DNA from: Anaerolineaceae bacterium | Lineage (GTDB): Bacteria > Chloroflexota > Anaerolineae > Anaerolineales > Anaerolineaceae | Length of the DNA: 64,000 nucleotides | Direction of reading: 5' to 3' | Assembly (NCBI GenBank): GCA_016936755.1 | Contig: JAFGXF010000045.1 | Location: 1 to 64,000 of the forward strand | Shown: in pieces, positions 1 through 10,061 of the stretch | How the letters are laid out: every line of letters begins with the position of its first letter | Position numbering within the stretch: the stretch's first letter is position 1 | Program-made: the position numbers and the translations under genes | The notes under the pieces: model-generated | Seen by the model: only the letters and a program-made list of their open reading frames with translations | The model's database searches: none | What the model was told of the DNA's origin: nothing

Positions 1-7
1 TGATAAA

Positions 8-994
8 GTGGTCCTGGTGACTGGTGGAACCGGGTCATTTGGCAGAAAATTTGTGGAAGTGATGTTGAAGGAAGTTCACCCGGCGAAAATCATTGTTTAC
101 AGCCGTGATGAGTTAAAACAACATGAGATGCAAGGCGAGGGTTTCACCGACGACACGCTTCGTTATTTTATTGGCGACATACGTGATCTGCAACGTTTAC
201 GAAGAGCTTTCAATGGGGTAGATATTGTCATCCATGCAGCTGCCCTCAAGCAGGTGCCAGCCTGTGAATATAACCCGATGGAAGCCATTAAAACCAATAT
301 TCTGGGTAGCTCCAATGTGATCGAGGCGGCCATGGATGCCGGAGTTGAGAAAGTTATGGCCCTCAGCACGGATAAGGCAGTCAGCCCGGTCAATCTCTAT
401 GGCGCAACCAAATTGGCTGCAGAAAAACTACTGGTTCAAAGCAATGCCTATGCGGCTGGAACAGCAACACGTTTTAGTTGTGTTCGTTATGGTAATGTGG
501 TGGGTAGCCGTGGCAGTGTAGTCCCGGTTTTTTTCCGCCAACGTCAATCAGGGGAGATCACAATCACAGATGAGCGAATGACCCGGTTCTGGATTTCGTT
601 AGAGCAGGGAGTCCGTTTTGTGATGCGATGCACCGAGCAAATGTGCGGGGGAGAGGTTTTTGTACCGAAAATACCTTCCATGCGGGTCGTGGATCTGGCA
701 AAAGCAGTTGCTCCGGAAGCCAAAGTAAATGTTATCGGTATCCGACCAGGAGAAAAATTACATGAAGTGCTGATCTCGGAGGATGAAGCACGGACAACGG
801 TTGAAATGAACGACATGTATGTAGTACAACCTGCTGAAGCGCTCTGGTTTGGACAGGAGTGGCGCAATCGTGGCAAACCCATTGCGGATGATTTTCGATA
901 TGCTTCAAATACGAATGACGATTGGTTGAGTATCGATCAGATTAAAGAGATGATATCACCACATGGCGAAATCCTCGCACAGGGTATTGTGTAA
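8..994 (+). CDS. pseB: UDP-N-acetylglucosamine 4,6-dehydratase (PseB/CapE/FlaA1-type SDR), 5' end cut by window edge
   Basis: VLVTGGTGSFGRKF Rossmann motif, YGATK catalytic motif, C-terminal DDFRYASNTNDDWLS typical of PseB/CapE. The frame stays open to base 2 (D K V V L V), so the true start is probably outside the window. Confidence 0.85.
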   Translation: MVLVTGGTGSFGRKFVEVMLKEVHPAKIIVYSRDELKQHEMQGEGFTDDTLRYFIGDIRDLQRLRRAFNGVDIVIHAAALKQVPACEYNPMEAIKTNILGSSNVIEAAMDAGVEKVMALSTDKAVSPVNLYGATKLAAEKLLVQSNAYAAGTATRFSCVRYGNVVGSRGSVVPVFFRQRQSGEITITDERMTRFWISLEQGVRFVMRCTEQMCGGEVFVPKIPSMRVVDLAKAVAPEAKVNVIGIRPGEKLHEVLISEDEARTTVEMNDMYVVQPAEALWFGQEWRNRGKPIADDFRYASNTNDDWLSIDQIKEMISPHGEILAQGIV

Positions 995-1917
995 TGAAAA
1001 AAATCCTGATCACCGGCGCGAGTGGGTTGCTTGGGATCAATTTCGCTTTAACTGCGCAATCACTCGGGTATGAGATAGCGGGCGTTACATTAGAAAGCGA
1101 TATTGGCAGGACCCCATTTGAGTTGTCCTGTATGGATCTAACCCTACCGGGATCCATACAGAAACAGATCGAAGACCAGAAGCCGCAGGTGATCATTAAT
1201 TGTGTGGCGTTGACCAATGTGGATCAATGCGAGAAAAGCCCTGAAGCGGCTGAGCGAGTCAATGCGGCCCTGCCTGGTGAACTTGCATACGAAACCGCAC
1301 GTCGAAATATCAAATTGGTACAGATATCCACAGACGCCGTTTTTAATGGGAAGTGTGGCGGTTATGTAGAAGAGGACCCCGTTTCTCCAACGAATGTGTA
1401 TGCTGCCACAAAACTGGCTGGGGAAAAAGCGGTTATGGCTGAGGATTCAGAAGCACTTGTATGTCGGGTAGTCTTCTATGGATGGAGTATTTCCGGGACT
1501 AGAAGTCTGGCAGAATGGTTTTTTAATAAGCTGTCGACTGGAGAAGCAACCCGAGGTTTTTCTGACGTTATTTTTAGTCCACTGCTGGCAACCGATTTGG
1601 CTGCGATTATATTAAAACTGGTTGAACATGATGAGTCAGGGTTATTCCATGTGGTTAATCCACAAAGTATCAGTAAATATGATTTTGGACAGATCCTGGC
1701 ACGCCAGTTTGGATTTGATCATTCATTGATTTCACCCGCCAGTATTATGGACGCAGGTTTGATTGCAACACGATCGCCCAATTTGAATCTAAAACCCGAC
1801 AAATTACTATCCACCCTCGGGGAAGATTTGCCGGATCAGAAAACTGAAATGAGCCGTTTCCATCAGCAATACGTGGATGGATACCCATCATTATTAAAAA
1901 GCTTCAATATGAAGTGA
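994..1917 (+). CDS. NAD(P)-dependent sugar-nucleotide reductase, RmlD-like SDR
   Basis: ILITGASGLLGINFA N-terminus, STDAVFNG and YAATK motifs; start overlaps the stop of the preceding gene. Confidence 0.8.
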   Translation: MKKILITGASGLLGINFALTAQSLGYEIAGVTLESDIGRTPFELSCMDLTLPGSIQKQIEDQKPQVIINCVALTNVDQCEKSPEAAERVNAALPGELAYETARRNIKLVQISTDAVFNGKCGGYVEEDPVSPTNVYAATKLAGEKAVMAEDSEALVCRVVFYGWSISGTRSLAEWFFNKLSTGEATRGFSDVIFSPLLATDLAAIILKLVEHDESGLFHVVNPQSISKYDFGQILARQFGFDHSLISPASIMDAGLIATRSPNLNLKPDKLLSTLGEDLPDQKTEMSRFHQQYVDGYPSLLKSFNMK

Positions 1918-1959
1918 TATATCGACAATCTGGATATTTGAAGATAATGGAGGTGGCAA

Positions 1960-3210
1960 ATGGAAACAAAAGTGACTGAAGCAATAAACAGGTCGCAAAA
2001 TAGGAAAATGCGTTGGGTAACAGTCTTGCTTATTCTGGTATTGAGTGTAATTTCTTGTACCCTGCCCACGGGATTGATCCCAACCACTGCACCACCGATG
2101 GGTGTCGTAGAAACCATAGATGAAATACAAACAGTGGAATCGACGAGTACGGTCACTTTGGAACCGCAACCGTCTTCCACGCCATCTTCAACATATACTC
2201 CACAACCTACAGCTACCATCGCAAATCCAACTCCGATGGAGATTATGCCAGTTATCCCGAATCTGGCCCCCTCCCAACAGGCTTCTTTGTCACCTGTCAT
2301 TTCACCAGACACATTGATCTCCCTGACAGTGATCACAACACTGCAAGCACATGATAATCGGACAGCCAGCGTGGCATTTTCGACCAATGATCTTATACTC
2401 GCAACCGGCGCGTATGATAAAGATGCCAAGGCTTGGTCCACAACCAACTGGACACGTGCTTTTCGTTTCAGAGGGCATCAGTATACTGTATTTCAGGTGG
2501 CGATTTCGCCCGACAGCACACGATTGGCCAGTGCTTCAAACGATGGTTCAGTTAAAATCTGGAGTCTGACCAATGGTAAATTACTCAAAACGATCACTGG
2601 ATTTGATGCGCCGGTCCATAGTGTGGCATTCAACCCCGTAGGGAGTTTACTGGCTGCAGGGGCCGGGGATGGGCTCATTCACATATTTGACACAGCCTCA
2701 TGGGTTCGCGTTCGACAATTATCTGACCATTACCAGACAGTTACAGGCCTTTCATTCTCAAACGATGGCATTCTATTAGCCTCGGTAGCTAATGATGGTA
2801 TGTTGGTCATTTGGCAAATGCCAGATGGGGCCTTGTTGCGGCGGATTGAGGTGGATAACACCGCCGCTCATGCGGTTGATTTCTCACCAGATGCAAAAAC
2901 AGTCGTCGTTGCGTATGGCGACACTCAGGTGCGCATATGGGATGTGGTCAGCGGGCAGTTGCTTCATCAATTAAGTGGACATGAAAAAACTGTCCCGGCT
3001 GTGGTGTATTCACCTGATGGCTCGTTGATCGTGAGTGGATCGATGGATAAAACGATTCGATTTTATCGGGCGGCGGATGGAGTGTATCTGGGAACATATG
3101 ATGATATTCAATATGGTGTGCTATCCCTGGCATTTTCATATACACAGGACAAACTGGCTATCGGCTATTTTAATGGCTCTGTTGTAGTACTTGGATTGTC
3201 TGGTTATTGA
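1960..3210 (+). CDS. WD40-repeat beta-propeller lipoprotein
   Basis: Lipobox-like LVLSVISC, Thr/Pro-rich linker, then about seven WD40-like blades (VAFSTNDLILATGAYDKDAKAWS, VAISPDSTRLASASNDGSVKIWS, ...). RBS ggaggtgg upstream. Confidence 0.85.
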   Translation: METKVTEAINRSQNRKMRWVTVLLILVLSVISCTLPTGLIPTTAPPMGVVETIDEIQTVESTSTVTLEPQPSSTPSSTYTPQPTATIANPTPMEIMPVIPNLAPSQQASLSPVISPDTLISLTVITTLQAHDNRTASVAFSTNDLILATGAYDKDAKAWSTTNWTRAFRFRGHQYTVFQVAISPDSTRLASASNDGSVKIWSLTNGKLLKTITGFDAPVHSVAFNPVGSLLAAGAGDGLIHIFDTASWVRVRQLSDHYQTVTGLSFSNDGILLASVANDGMLVIWQMPDGALLRRIEVDNTAAHAVDFSPDAKTVVVAYGDTQVRIWDVVSGQLLHQLSGHEKTVPAVVYSPDGSLIVSGSMDKTIRFYRAADGVYLGTYDDIQYGVLSLAFSYTQDKLAIGYFNGSVVVLGLSGY

Positions 3211-3218
3211 GGTGACAA

Positions 3219-4286
3219 ATGGAGATTAAAATCGGTTCCAATCTGATTGGGAATGAGCACCCCACTTACTTCATCGCGGATATTTCTGCCAACCATGATG
3301 GGGATATGGAGCGGGCTAAAATACTCATTCACCAGGCAAAAGAGGCCGGCGCTGATGCAGCCAAATTCCAAAACTTTCGTGCGCCAAAGATTGTTTCGGA
3401 TTATGGATTTAAGTCATTGGGCGACCAGGTCTCACACCAGGCAACCTGGAAAAAATCAGTTTTTGAGGTCTACCAGGATGCATCGCTTCCTTTCGATTGG
3501 ACCCCAACATTGGTAGAAGAATGCGCCGATGCAGGCATCGATTATTTCTCGTCACCGTATGATTTTGAGGCCGTCGATATGCTTGATCCATATGTTCCGG
3601 CTCATAAGATAGGGTCAGGAGATATTACTTGGAGTGAGATGTTGGAGCATATTGCGCGTAAAGACAAACCGATCATACTGTCTACAGGCGCTTCTGATAT
3701 CGGCGATGTTCAACGTGCAGTCCATGCCATTTTACCGATTAATAAGCAGTTGGTGCTTTTACAATGCAACACCAATTACACTGCCAGCCTCGAAAATTAT
3801 GATCATATTCATCTGAATGTGCTGAAGACCTATCGACTAATGTTTCCAGATGTGGTGATTGGCCTGTCAGACCATACCAGTGGCCATGCCACAGTTTTGG
3901 GCGCCGTGACACTAGGGGCTCGCGTCATCGAGAAGCATTTTACGGATGACACGAATAGAATAGGGCCCGACCATCCTTTCTCCATGACACCCAAAACCTG
4001 GCGGGATATGGTGGATCGGACGCGGGAATTGGAAAGATCCATGGGTTCAGCTGAAAAGATTATTGCCGGTAATGAAGTTCAGACGGCAGTGGTTCAACGT
4101 CGCTGCTTAAGAGCTGCGCGGGATATTAAAGCGGGGGAGAGAATCACACGTGAAATGATCGATGTCTTGCGACCAGCCACGCCGGGAGCGATTCTACCGT
4201 TCGAGGTTCCATTGGTCATTGGCAAACGCGTGTTGGTCGACCTGCAATATGGGCAAGAGTTGCGTTGGATTCAAATTGGAGAGTAG
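3219..4286 (+). CDS. NeuB-family nonulosonic acid synthase with C-terminal SAF-like domain
   Basis: YFIADISANHDGD, AKFQNFRAPKIV, KIGSGDITW, LSTGASD, GLSDHTSGHA, EKHFTDD motifs; C-term RAARDIKAGERITREMIDVLRP is SAF-like. Confidence 0.9.
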   Translation: MEIKIGSNLIGNEHPTYFIADISANHDGDMERAKILIHQAKEAGADAAKFQNFRAPKIVSDYGFKSLGDQVSHQATWKKSVFEVYQDASLPFDWTPTLVEECADAGIDYFSSPYDFEAVDMLDPYVPAHKIGSGDITWSEMLEHIARKDKPIILSTGASDIGDVQRAVHAILPINKQLVLLQCNTNYTASLENYDHIHLNVLKTYRLMFPDVVIGLSDHTSGHATVLGAVTLGARVIEKHFTDDTNRIGPDHPFSMTPKTWRDMVDRTRELERSMGSAEKIIAGNEVQTAVVQRRCLRAARDIKAGERITREMIDVLRPATPGAILPFEVPLVIGKRVLVDLQYGQELRWIQIGE

Positions 4287-5404
4287 TGCGGGTACTTTAT
4301 TTTCAAAGGGATGATACAGTACACGATCGCCGATTTCTGGATGTATTGAGCAGAATGCCGGTGGAAATATTCGCGTTGCGTCTTGAGAATGACACAACGC
4401 GGACAAATGATTGGCATCCACCCCATAATATTAAATATGTTTCCTTTACGAAGAATGATAAATTCCGATGGAGAAACGAAGCAACGGTGGTTAGTGACCT
4501 GCAAAGAATTTTCCGTGAGATCAAACCCGATGTCGTCCATGCTGGACCGGTGGATCTTTGTGGTTTCTTGGCCGCGCGGGCAGGTATGCAGCCTTTAATA
4601 TCCATGTCTTGGGGATATGACTTGCTTGTCAACGCCGTCAGGAGTATGAAGGCCCGCTGGCGAGTTCAATACGCACTCAAACAGACAAGAGTGTTATTGA
4701 CAGATTGTCAAACGGTCAGTGATAAGGCTGTCACATTAGGATATGCCACTGATCCTATCGTGACCTTTCCCTGGGGGGTTGATTTACAGGTTTTTCACCC
4801 ATCGACTGACAGAAAAATTCACCAGACATCTTATGATCCTGACCATATTGTTCTACTATCCACCCGCAGTATGGAGCAACAATATGGGTGTGATGTTATT
4901 ACAGAATCATTCATCCATTTGGCCAGAAATGATAAACGATTGCAACTGATCATGCTGGGTGACGGTTCACAGCGACAAAAAATAATTCAAAAAATCTCTT
5001 TGGCTGGCATGGCAAAGAGAGTGAGATTTGTTGGTACGGTGCCTGAATTTGAGATGCCGTCATATTTCCATGCCTGCGATTTATATATCAGCGCATCGCA
5101 TAGCGATGGAAGTTCGGTATCGCTCTTACAGGCGATGGCTTGTGGACTACCACCCCTGGTTTCCGACATTCCGGGAAACCGTGAGTGGGTCAGCGCAGGT
5201 GAAAACGGCTGGTTGTTTGTTGATGGGGATTCTGACAGTCTCGCAAATAAAATATTAGAAGCAGCTAATTCGCCGAAGCTTCGGAAGTTGTATGGTGCAG
5301 CTTCACGAAAGATAGTTGAGACCAGGGCAGACTGGGGCCATAATAGTGCCAGGCTGATGGACGCTTATCGTATGGCAATCGATCGCAGAGTGGTGAACGG
5401 ATAA
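4265..5404 (+). CDS. Glycosyltransferase family 4 / group 1
   Basis: GT-B C-terminal motif SHSDGSSVSLLQAMACGLPPLVSDIPGNREWV; overlaps the neuB stop. A later start near 4289 is possible. Confidence 0.85.
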   Translation: MDSNWRVVRVLYFQRDDTVHDRRFLDVLSRMPVEIFALRLENDTTRTNDWHPPHNIKYVSFTKNDKFRWRNEATVVSDLQRIFREIKPDVVHAGPVDLCGFLAARAGMQPLISMSWGYDLLVNAVRSMKARWRVQYALKQTRVLLTDCQTVSDKAVTLGYATDPIVTFPWGVDLQVFHPSTDRKIHQTSYDPDHIVLLSTRSMEQQYGCDVITESFIHLARNDKRLQLIMLGDGSQRQKIIQKISLAGMAKRVRFVGTVPEFEMPSYFHACDLYISASHSDGSSVSLLQAMACGLPPLVSDIPGNREWVSAGENGWLFVDGDSDSLANKILEAANSPKLRKLYGAASRKIVETRADWGHNSARLMDAYRMAIDRRVVNG

Positions 5405-5408
5405 AGAT

Positions 5409-6194
5409 ATGCAGAACGATAACAGTGGAACAATTGCTATTGTTCAGGGGCGTATGTCTTCCAGCCGTTTACCGGGCAAGATACTGATGGATATCGGCGG
5501 CCAACCCATGTTGATGCGTGTGGTTAACCGCGTCAGGCGTGCACAAACCGTAAACCAGGTCGTTGTGGCGACGACCGAGGATTCGAGTGACAATCCAGTG
5601 GAAACCCTTTGTCATAACAGGGGTGTCCCAATCTTCAGAGGCAGTCTGTATGACGTCCTAGATCGGTTTTATCAGGCAGCTATATTATTTCAGGCAACCA
5701 GTGTTGTTCGTGTAACCGCAGATTGCCCATTGATTGATCCTGTGGAAATCGATCATGTGGTGCATGCCTTTCATGAGCAGGATGTGGATATTGCTGCCAA
5801 TCGATTGCCGCCACCCTGGAGGCGAACATACCCGATTGGGTTGGATGTCGAAGTATGTAAAATTGAAGCACTTGAACGTGCCTGGTGTGAAGCTAAAAGT
5901 CCCCATGAACGGGAGCATGTAATGCCTTACCTTTATGAGGAAACCGGCAGATTTAAGGTCCTGGTAATCGATCACCCAATAGATTATGGTAACTTACGAT
6001 GGACGGTTGATACCCCCCAGGATTTGGATGTGATTAAGCTGATCTATCAACATTTTTCATATTGTGATGATTTTTCATGGTTGGAGGTAATAGACTTATA
6101 TCGGCGTCAACCGGAGTTGGCCAGTATGAACCAACAGATTCAACACAATCCATATAATTCCATTGATCCACGCATGAAAGGCGGGGATGCATGA
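5409..6194 (+). CDS. SpsF-type cytidylyltransferase (CMP-nonulosonate synthetase-like)
   Basis: IAIVQGRMSSSRLPGKILMDIGGQPML, DCPLIDP, WTVDTPQDL motifs of the SpsF family. Confidence 0.85.
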   Translation: MQNDNSGTIAIVQGRMSSSRLPGKILMDIGGQPMLMRVVNRVRRAQTVNQVVVATTEDSSDNPVETLCHNRGVPIFRGSLYDVLDRFYQAAILFQATSVVRVTADCPLIDPVEIDHVVHAFHEQDVDIAANRLPPPWRRTYPIGLDVEVCKIEALERAWCEAKSPHEREHVMPYLYEETGRFKVLVIDHPIDYGNLRWTVDTPQDLDVIKLIYQHFSYCDDFSWLEVIDLYRRQPELASMNQQIQHNPYNSIDPRMKGGDA

Positions 6195-7123
6195 CTCCTT
6201 TGGTAACAATTTTTTCAACCCCCAAACCTTTCATTAATGCACAAATAACCAGGATTCAAAACAATGCATTCAACTCCTGGATCCGCCTTGGGCCGGAGGC
6301 TGATGTCTTGTTAGTTGGCCAGGAAGAAGGTGTTGAGGAGGCTGCGAGGAAAGCGGGAATCCGTTTGATCAAGAAGGTTGAGCGTAACGCACAAGGAACA
6401 CCGTTGATCATGTCCATCTTTCAAGCAGCTCGCGACAATTCATCCAGTCCTTTACTGGCTTATGTAAATGCAGATATTATTTTGGAACCAAAATTTCTCG
6501 AGGTGGCACGGCAGGTCAAGAGTCAGGCAGCGACATTTTTAGTCGTTGGCCGACGTTGGGATCTGGACATTCAACATGAACTGGATTTCTCAGAGGGCTG
6601 GGTTGATCGCTTGAAATGCATGGTTGACAAGAATGCACGGCTTCACCCGACCGGTGGAAGTGATTATTTTATCTTTCCACGCTCATGTTTCCAGCGAATT
6701 CCAGCGCTTGTTATTGGCAGAGCCGGCTGGGATAACTGGATGATCTATAATGCGAGAATCTGCAACTGGCCGGTTGTGGATGCGACGCTGACATATCAGG
6801 TGGTTCATCAACAACATGATTATGCACATCTCCCGGAAGGTAAACCGCACTACCGCCTGCCTGAATCGGATGAAAACATTCGACAGGCGGGTGGAAGACA
6901 TGCAATTTATACCCTGGTGGATGCCAATTGGTTGTTGAAAGAGGGGCGATTATTCAAAGCCCCGTTGACATTGAAAAGGCTTTGGAGAGAGATTGAAATA
7001 TTCCCCGCTACCACCTTGAAAAGGCCTTGGCTGGCGGAGCTTGCGTACTATACCTTGCACCCGCTGCGGGCGTATTGGGAACTAAGAGTTAGGTTGAGTA
7101 AAATAAGAAAGGGAAGAAGTTAG
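6191..7123 (+). CDS. Putative GT-A-fold glycosyltransferase
   Basis: LAYVNADIIL (DxD-like), GRAGWDNWMIYNA, VVHQQHDYAHLPEGKPHY; coupled to the preceding gene by overlapping stop/start. Confidence 0.6.
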   Translation: MTPLVTIFSTPKPFINAQITRIQNNAFNSWIRLGPEADVLLVGQEEGVEEAARKAGIRLIKKVERNAQGTPLIMSIFQAARDNSSSPLLAYVNADIILEPKFLEVARQVKSQAATFLVVGRRWDLDIQHELDFSEGWVDRLKCMVDKNARLHPTGGSDYFIFPRSCFQRIPALVIGRAGWDNWMIYNARICNWPVVDATLTYQVVHQQHDYAHLPEGKPHYRLPESDENIRQAGGRHAIYTLVDANWLLKEGRLFKAPLTLKRLWREIEIFPATTLKRPWLAELAYYTLHPLRAYWELRVRLSKIRKGRS

Positions 7124-7179
7124 AGGTGGAGTGCTTGTGGTAAACTAAACCGCTTAATTTCTGGAACCTTGGTAATAAG

Positions 7180-8142
7180 ATGAGAGTTGGACAAAACCCG
7201 GCAAAATTTGTAAAGGATGTAAAAAAGGCTGAGCGTATTACAGTTGCAGTCCTTACATATGTTCCATTTCTGAGTGGATATTATAATGAGATGCTGGAGG
7301 TTATCAAGCTCTGCCTCAGTAGCCTTATTGCCAACTCCGATCTACCACATGATTTAATGGTATTTGATAATGGCTCCTGTCGTGAGGTTCAGGATTACCT
7401 GCGCGAGGTGCATAACAAAGGGCATATCCAGTACTTGCTCTTGTCGGATAAAAATCTTGGAAAAGGGGGAGCCTGGAATATACTGATGTCAGGTGCACCT
7501 GGTGAAATCATTGCATATACTGACAGTGATGCCTACTTCTATCCTGGTTGGCTTTCAAGAAGTGTGCAATTGCTTGAGACCTACCCGCGTGTTGGTATGG
7601 TGACTGCCCGGCCTTTCAGGCAGAATGAGACCTGGAACACGAAGACTGTAGCATGGGCTGAAAAAACCCGCGGGGTAAAAATTGAAAAAGGTGAGTTTAT
7701 CAACTGGGAGACATTTTGGAGTTTTGTGCGCAGCCTGGGAAACACGAAGAAGCAGGCCCGAGAGTGGTTCCTCTCGAGTCAGGATATTCGCTTGACGTAC
7801 AAAAATGTGCCGGCTATTGTTGGCGCCAGCCATTGGCAATTTACTGCACATAAAAAAACCCTGCAGGAGTTCCTGCCATTTGATATGACAAGACCGATGG
7901 GGCAAGTCCGGCAATTGGATGAGCGGATGAATACAGCTGGATACCTGAAGCTTATGCCAACCGAAGCCCTGGCACAGAATATGAGTAACCGTGTCCCCGA
8001 GGAATTCAGGGAATTTAATAAGACGAGTATTATATTGAAAAGCAAACCTGGCACAGGTTTGAAAATGTTAAAGGAAACACCGTTTATTAAAAAGACACTC
8101 CTGGCGATTTATGATCGTATCTTTAGGATGTATTATGAATAG
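7180..8142 (+). CDS. Glycosyltransferase family 2 (tandem paralog 1)
   Basis: VAVLTYVPFLSGYYNEML, LMVFDNGSC, LGKGGAWN, AYTDSDAYF (DxD). Confidence 0.8.
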   Translation: MRVGQNPAKFVKDVKKAERITVAVLTYVPFLSGYYNEMLEVIKLCLSSLIANSDLPHDLMVFDNGSCREVQDYLREVHNKGHIQYLLLSDKNLGKGGAWNILMSGAPGEIIAYTDSDAYFYPGWLSRSVQLLETYPRVGMVTARPFRQNETWNTKTVAWAEKTRGVKIEKGEFINWETFWSFVRSLGNTKKQAREWFLSSQDIRLTYKNVPAIVGASHWQFTAHKKTLQEFLPFDMTRPMGQVRQLDERMNTAGYLKLMPTEALAQNMSNRVPEEFREFNKTSIILKSKPGTGLKMLKETPFIKKTLLAIYDRIFRMYYE

Positions 8143-8148
8143 GATCAC

Positions 8149-9180
8149 GTGTGCCAAATGACACGCATAGGTCAAAATCCAGCCAAACTTGGCATTCAAG
8201 CCTATAAACCGCAGAAACTGGGAATCGCCACAATCACATATATTCCATCTCTGGAAGGTTATTTTAAAGACTCTTTTAGTATCCTCAAGTTAACTATCAA
8301 GAGTCTTGAAATAAATACGCCTGAACGTTATGACCTGCTTGTATTTGATAATGGTAGTTGTTATAAGGTACAAAAAGAACTGGTCAAGCTTCAGAATCAG
8401 GGCAAGATTCGCTGGCTGATACTTTCTGAACAAAACTTGGGAAAGATAGGTGCTCAGAATTGGGTCTTTGCTGCCATGCCAAATGAATGGATCTGTTATA
8501 CAGATTCCGACGTTTTATTCAGAAAGGGATGGTTGGAAGCATCGCGGGCGATCATTTCACATTTTCCAGAAGCCGGGATGGTGGGCGCGCAACCATGTTT
8601 CTTTGATGTGTTAAAGGGTAAGGGGCAGGCACATCTATCATTACATGCTAACCCAAAATTTCAGGTAAATCTTTACACCCCTGATAAAAATGTGGTGGAT
8701 GAATACTGCCGTGGAATCAATGCCAGCGTGGAACTATCGGCCAAATATCTAGCAACTCAATTGGAAATGGTCCAGGTAGTAAACGATGGCTTTCAGGCAG
8801 GGTTGGGTGCATCGCATATGCAATTCTTAATATCATCTGAACTAGCCCGGAGTGTTGTGCCGCTACCATATAAGTCTGGTTTAAATCAGGATGAAGACAG
8901 GCAGCTTGACCAACGTATTGACGAACTCGGCCGTTTGCATATCTCCACGCTGCAACCTTATGTGGTGCACATGGGTAATGTATTGGATGAGTGGGTAAGA
9001 GAACTGGCAGTCAGCGCGGGCATAGACCGCAAGCAATCAGCAAGATTAATCCATCGGGGCAGAGAACATTTGAGTCAACGCACCTATGGATTAAGCTGGC
9101 TGGCAAACCATAAATGGACGCGCAATTGGCTGGTGCGCTTCTATAACAAACTATTTCATGTGTTATCAACTCGTCAATGA
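8149..9180 (+). CDS. Glycosyltransferase family 2 (tandem paralog 2)
   Basis: RIGQNPAK, IATITYIPSLEGYF, LLVFDNGSC, NLGKIGAQN, CYTDSDVLF; collinear with the previous ORF. Confidence 0.8.
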   Translation: MCQMTRIGQNPAKLGIQAYKPQKLGIATITYIPSLEGYFKDSFSILKLTIKSLEINTPERYDLLVFDNGSCYKVQKELVKLQNQGKIRWLILSEQNLGKIGAQNWVFAAMPNEWICYTDSDVLFRKGWLEASRAIISHFPEAGMVGAQPCFFDVLKGKGQAHLSLHANPKFQVNLYTPDKNVVDEYCRGINASVELSAKYLATQLEMVQVVNDGFQAGLGASHMQFLISSELARSVVPLPYKSGLNQDEDRQLDQRIDELGRLHISTLQPYVVHMGNVLDEWVRELAVSAGIDRKQSARLIHRGREHLSQRTYGLSWLANHKWTRNWLVRFYNKLFHVLSTRQ

Positions 9181-10061
9181 GCGCGATTCATAAACCAGAA
9201 CTAATCGAGAGATTAATATGCCCACACTGTGGGGAGAAGTTCCGTACGCAAAAATCGGGCAAATTAATCTGCAGTGGTTGCAGGTGGAAGCCATCTATGC
9301 TGAATGGAAAACCGGCTTTTACACCAGTTCCAGAAGGCATGCAGGCAGCACCCAGGTTTGTGCGTGGTCCCGAGCAGGGATCCCCGTGGCGATGCGCCAA
9401 CTGGATTTTCCTGGAAAGAGCAGTTGATGCACTACCTCAAGACACAGTCATTTTGGATTTTGGCGCAGGGCATGGTGATTTCAACGCAATACTCAACCGA
9501 CGTACAACCATCGCTTTGGATGTATTCCCCTATGATGAAATTGATGTTATATGCAATCTGGAACAAATAAACCCATTTAAGAAAAATTCTTTTGACGCGA
9601 TTGTATTGATGAATGTTTTGGAACATGTCCGCCAACCGGATAAACTGCTACAGACTCTGCGGGTATTGTTAAAGCCCACTGGAATGCTGATCATAACCAT
9701 CCCTTTTTTGTTGAAACTGCATCAGCTACCATATGATTTCAATCGTTTCAGCCATCACCAACTTAAAGAAATGGGTCTAAAGGCTGGTCTTGATATTCTA
9801 TGCATTGAGGGATATTACGATCCCATCCTGCTTTATCAGGAAAGCACGAATAATGTGAAGAGGCATGTATTGCCAGGCTTGCCATCCCTCAAACGTAAAA
9901 CTGGCCGCTTAATCCTCATGTGTGTCACTGCGATACTTTCATTATTTAAATACGTGATTGGTGATGGGCATGTGCGTGATCCGTTTTGTGAAAAAAGCCC
10001 TTATCCGATTGGTTATCATGTGATTTTTCAGCCCATGGAAAAAGGAAGCACTCGTGGATAA
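9177..10061 (+). CDS. Class I SAM-dependent methyltransferase with N-terminal zinc ribbon (Trm112-like)
   Basis: CPHCGEKF...CSGC zinc ribbon; ILDFGAGHGDF SAM motif I; DAIVLMNVLEHVRQPDKLL. Confidence 0.8.
   Translation: MSAIHKPELIERLICPHCGEKFRTQKSGKLICSGCRWKPSMLNGKPAFTPVPEGMQAAPRFVRGPEQGSPWRCANWIFLERAVDALPQDTVILDFGAGHGDFNAILNRRTTIALDVFPYDEIDVICNLEQINPFKKNSFDAIVLMNVLEHVRQPDKLLQTLRVLLKPTGMLIITIPFLLKLHQLPYDFNRFSHHQLKEMGLKAGLDILCIEGYYDPILLYQESTNNVKRHVLPGLPSLKRKTGRLILMCVTAILSLFKYVIGDGHVRDPFCEKSPYPIGYHVIFQPMEKGSTRG

Noticed and set aside
1863-2447. 194-aa minus strand ORF
   Set aside because: Antisense to the WD40 lipoprotein gene; translation has no recognisable domain.
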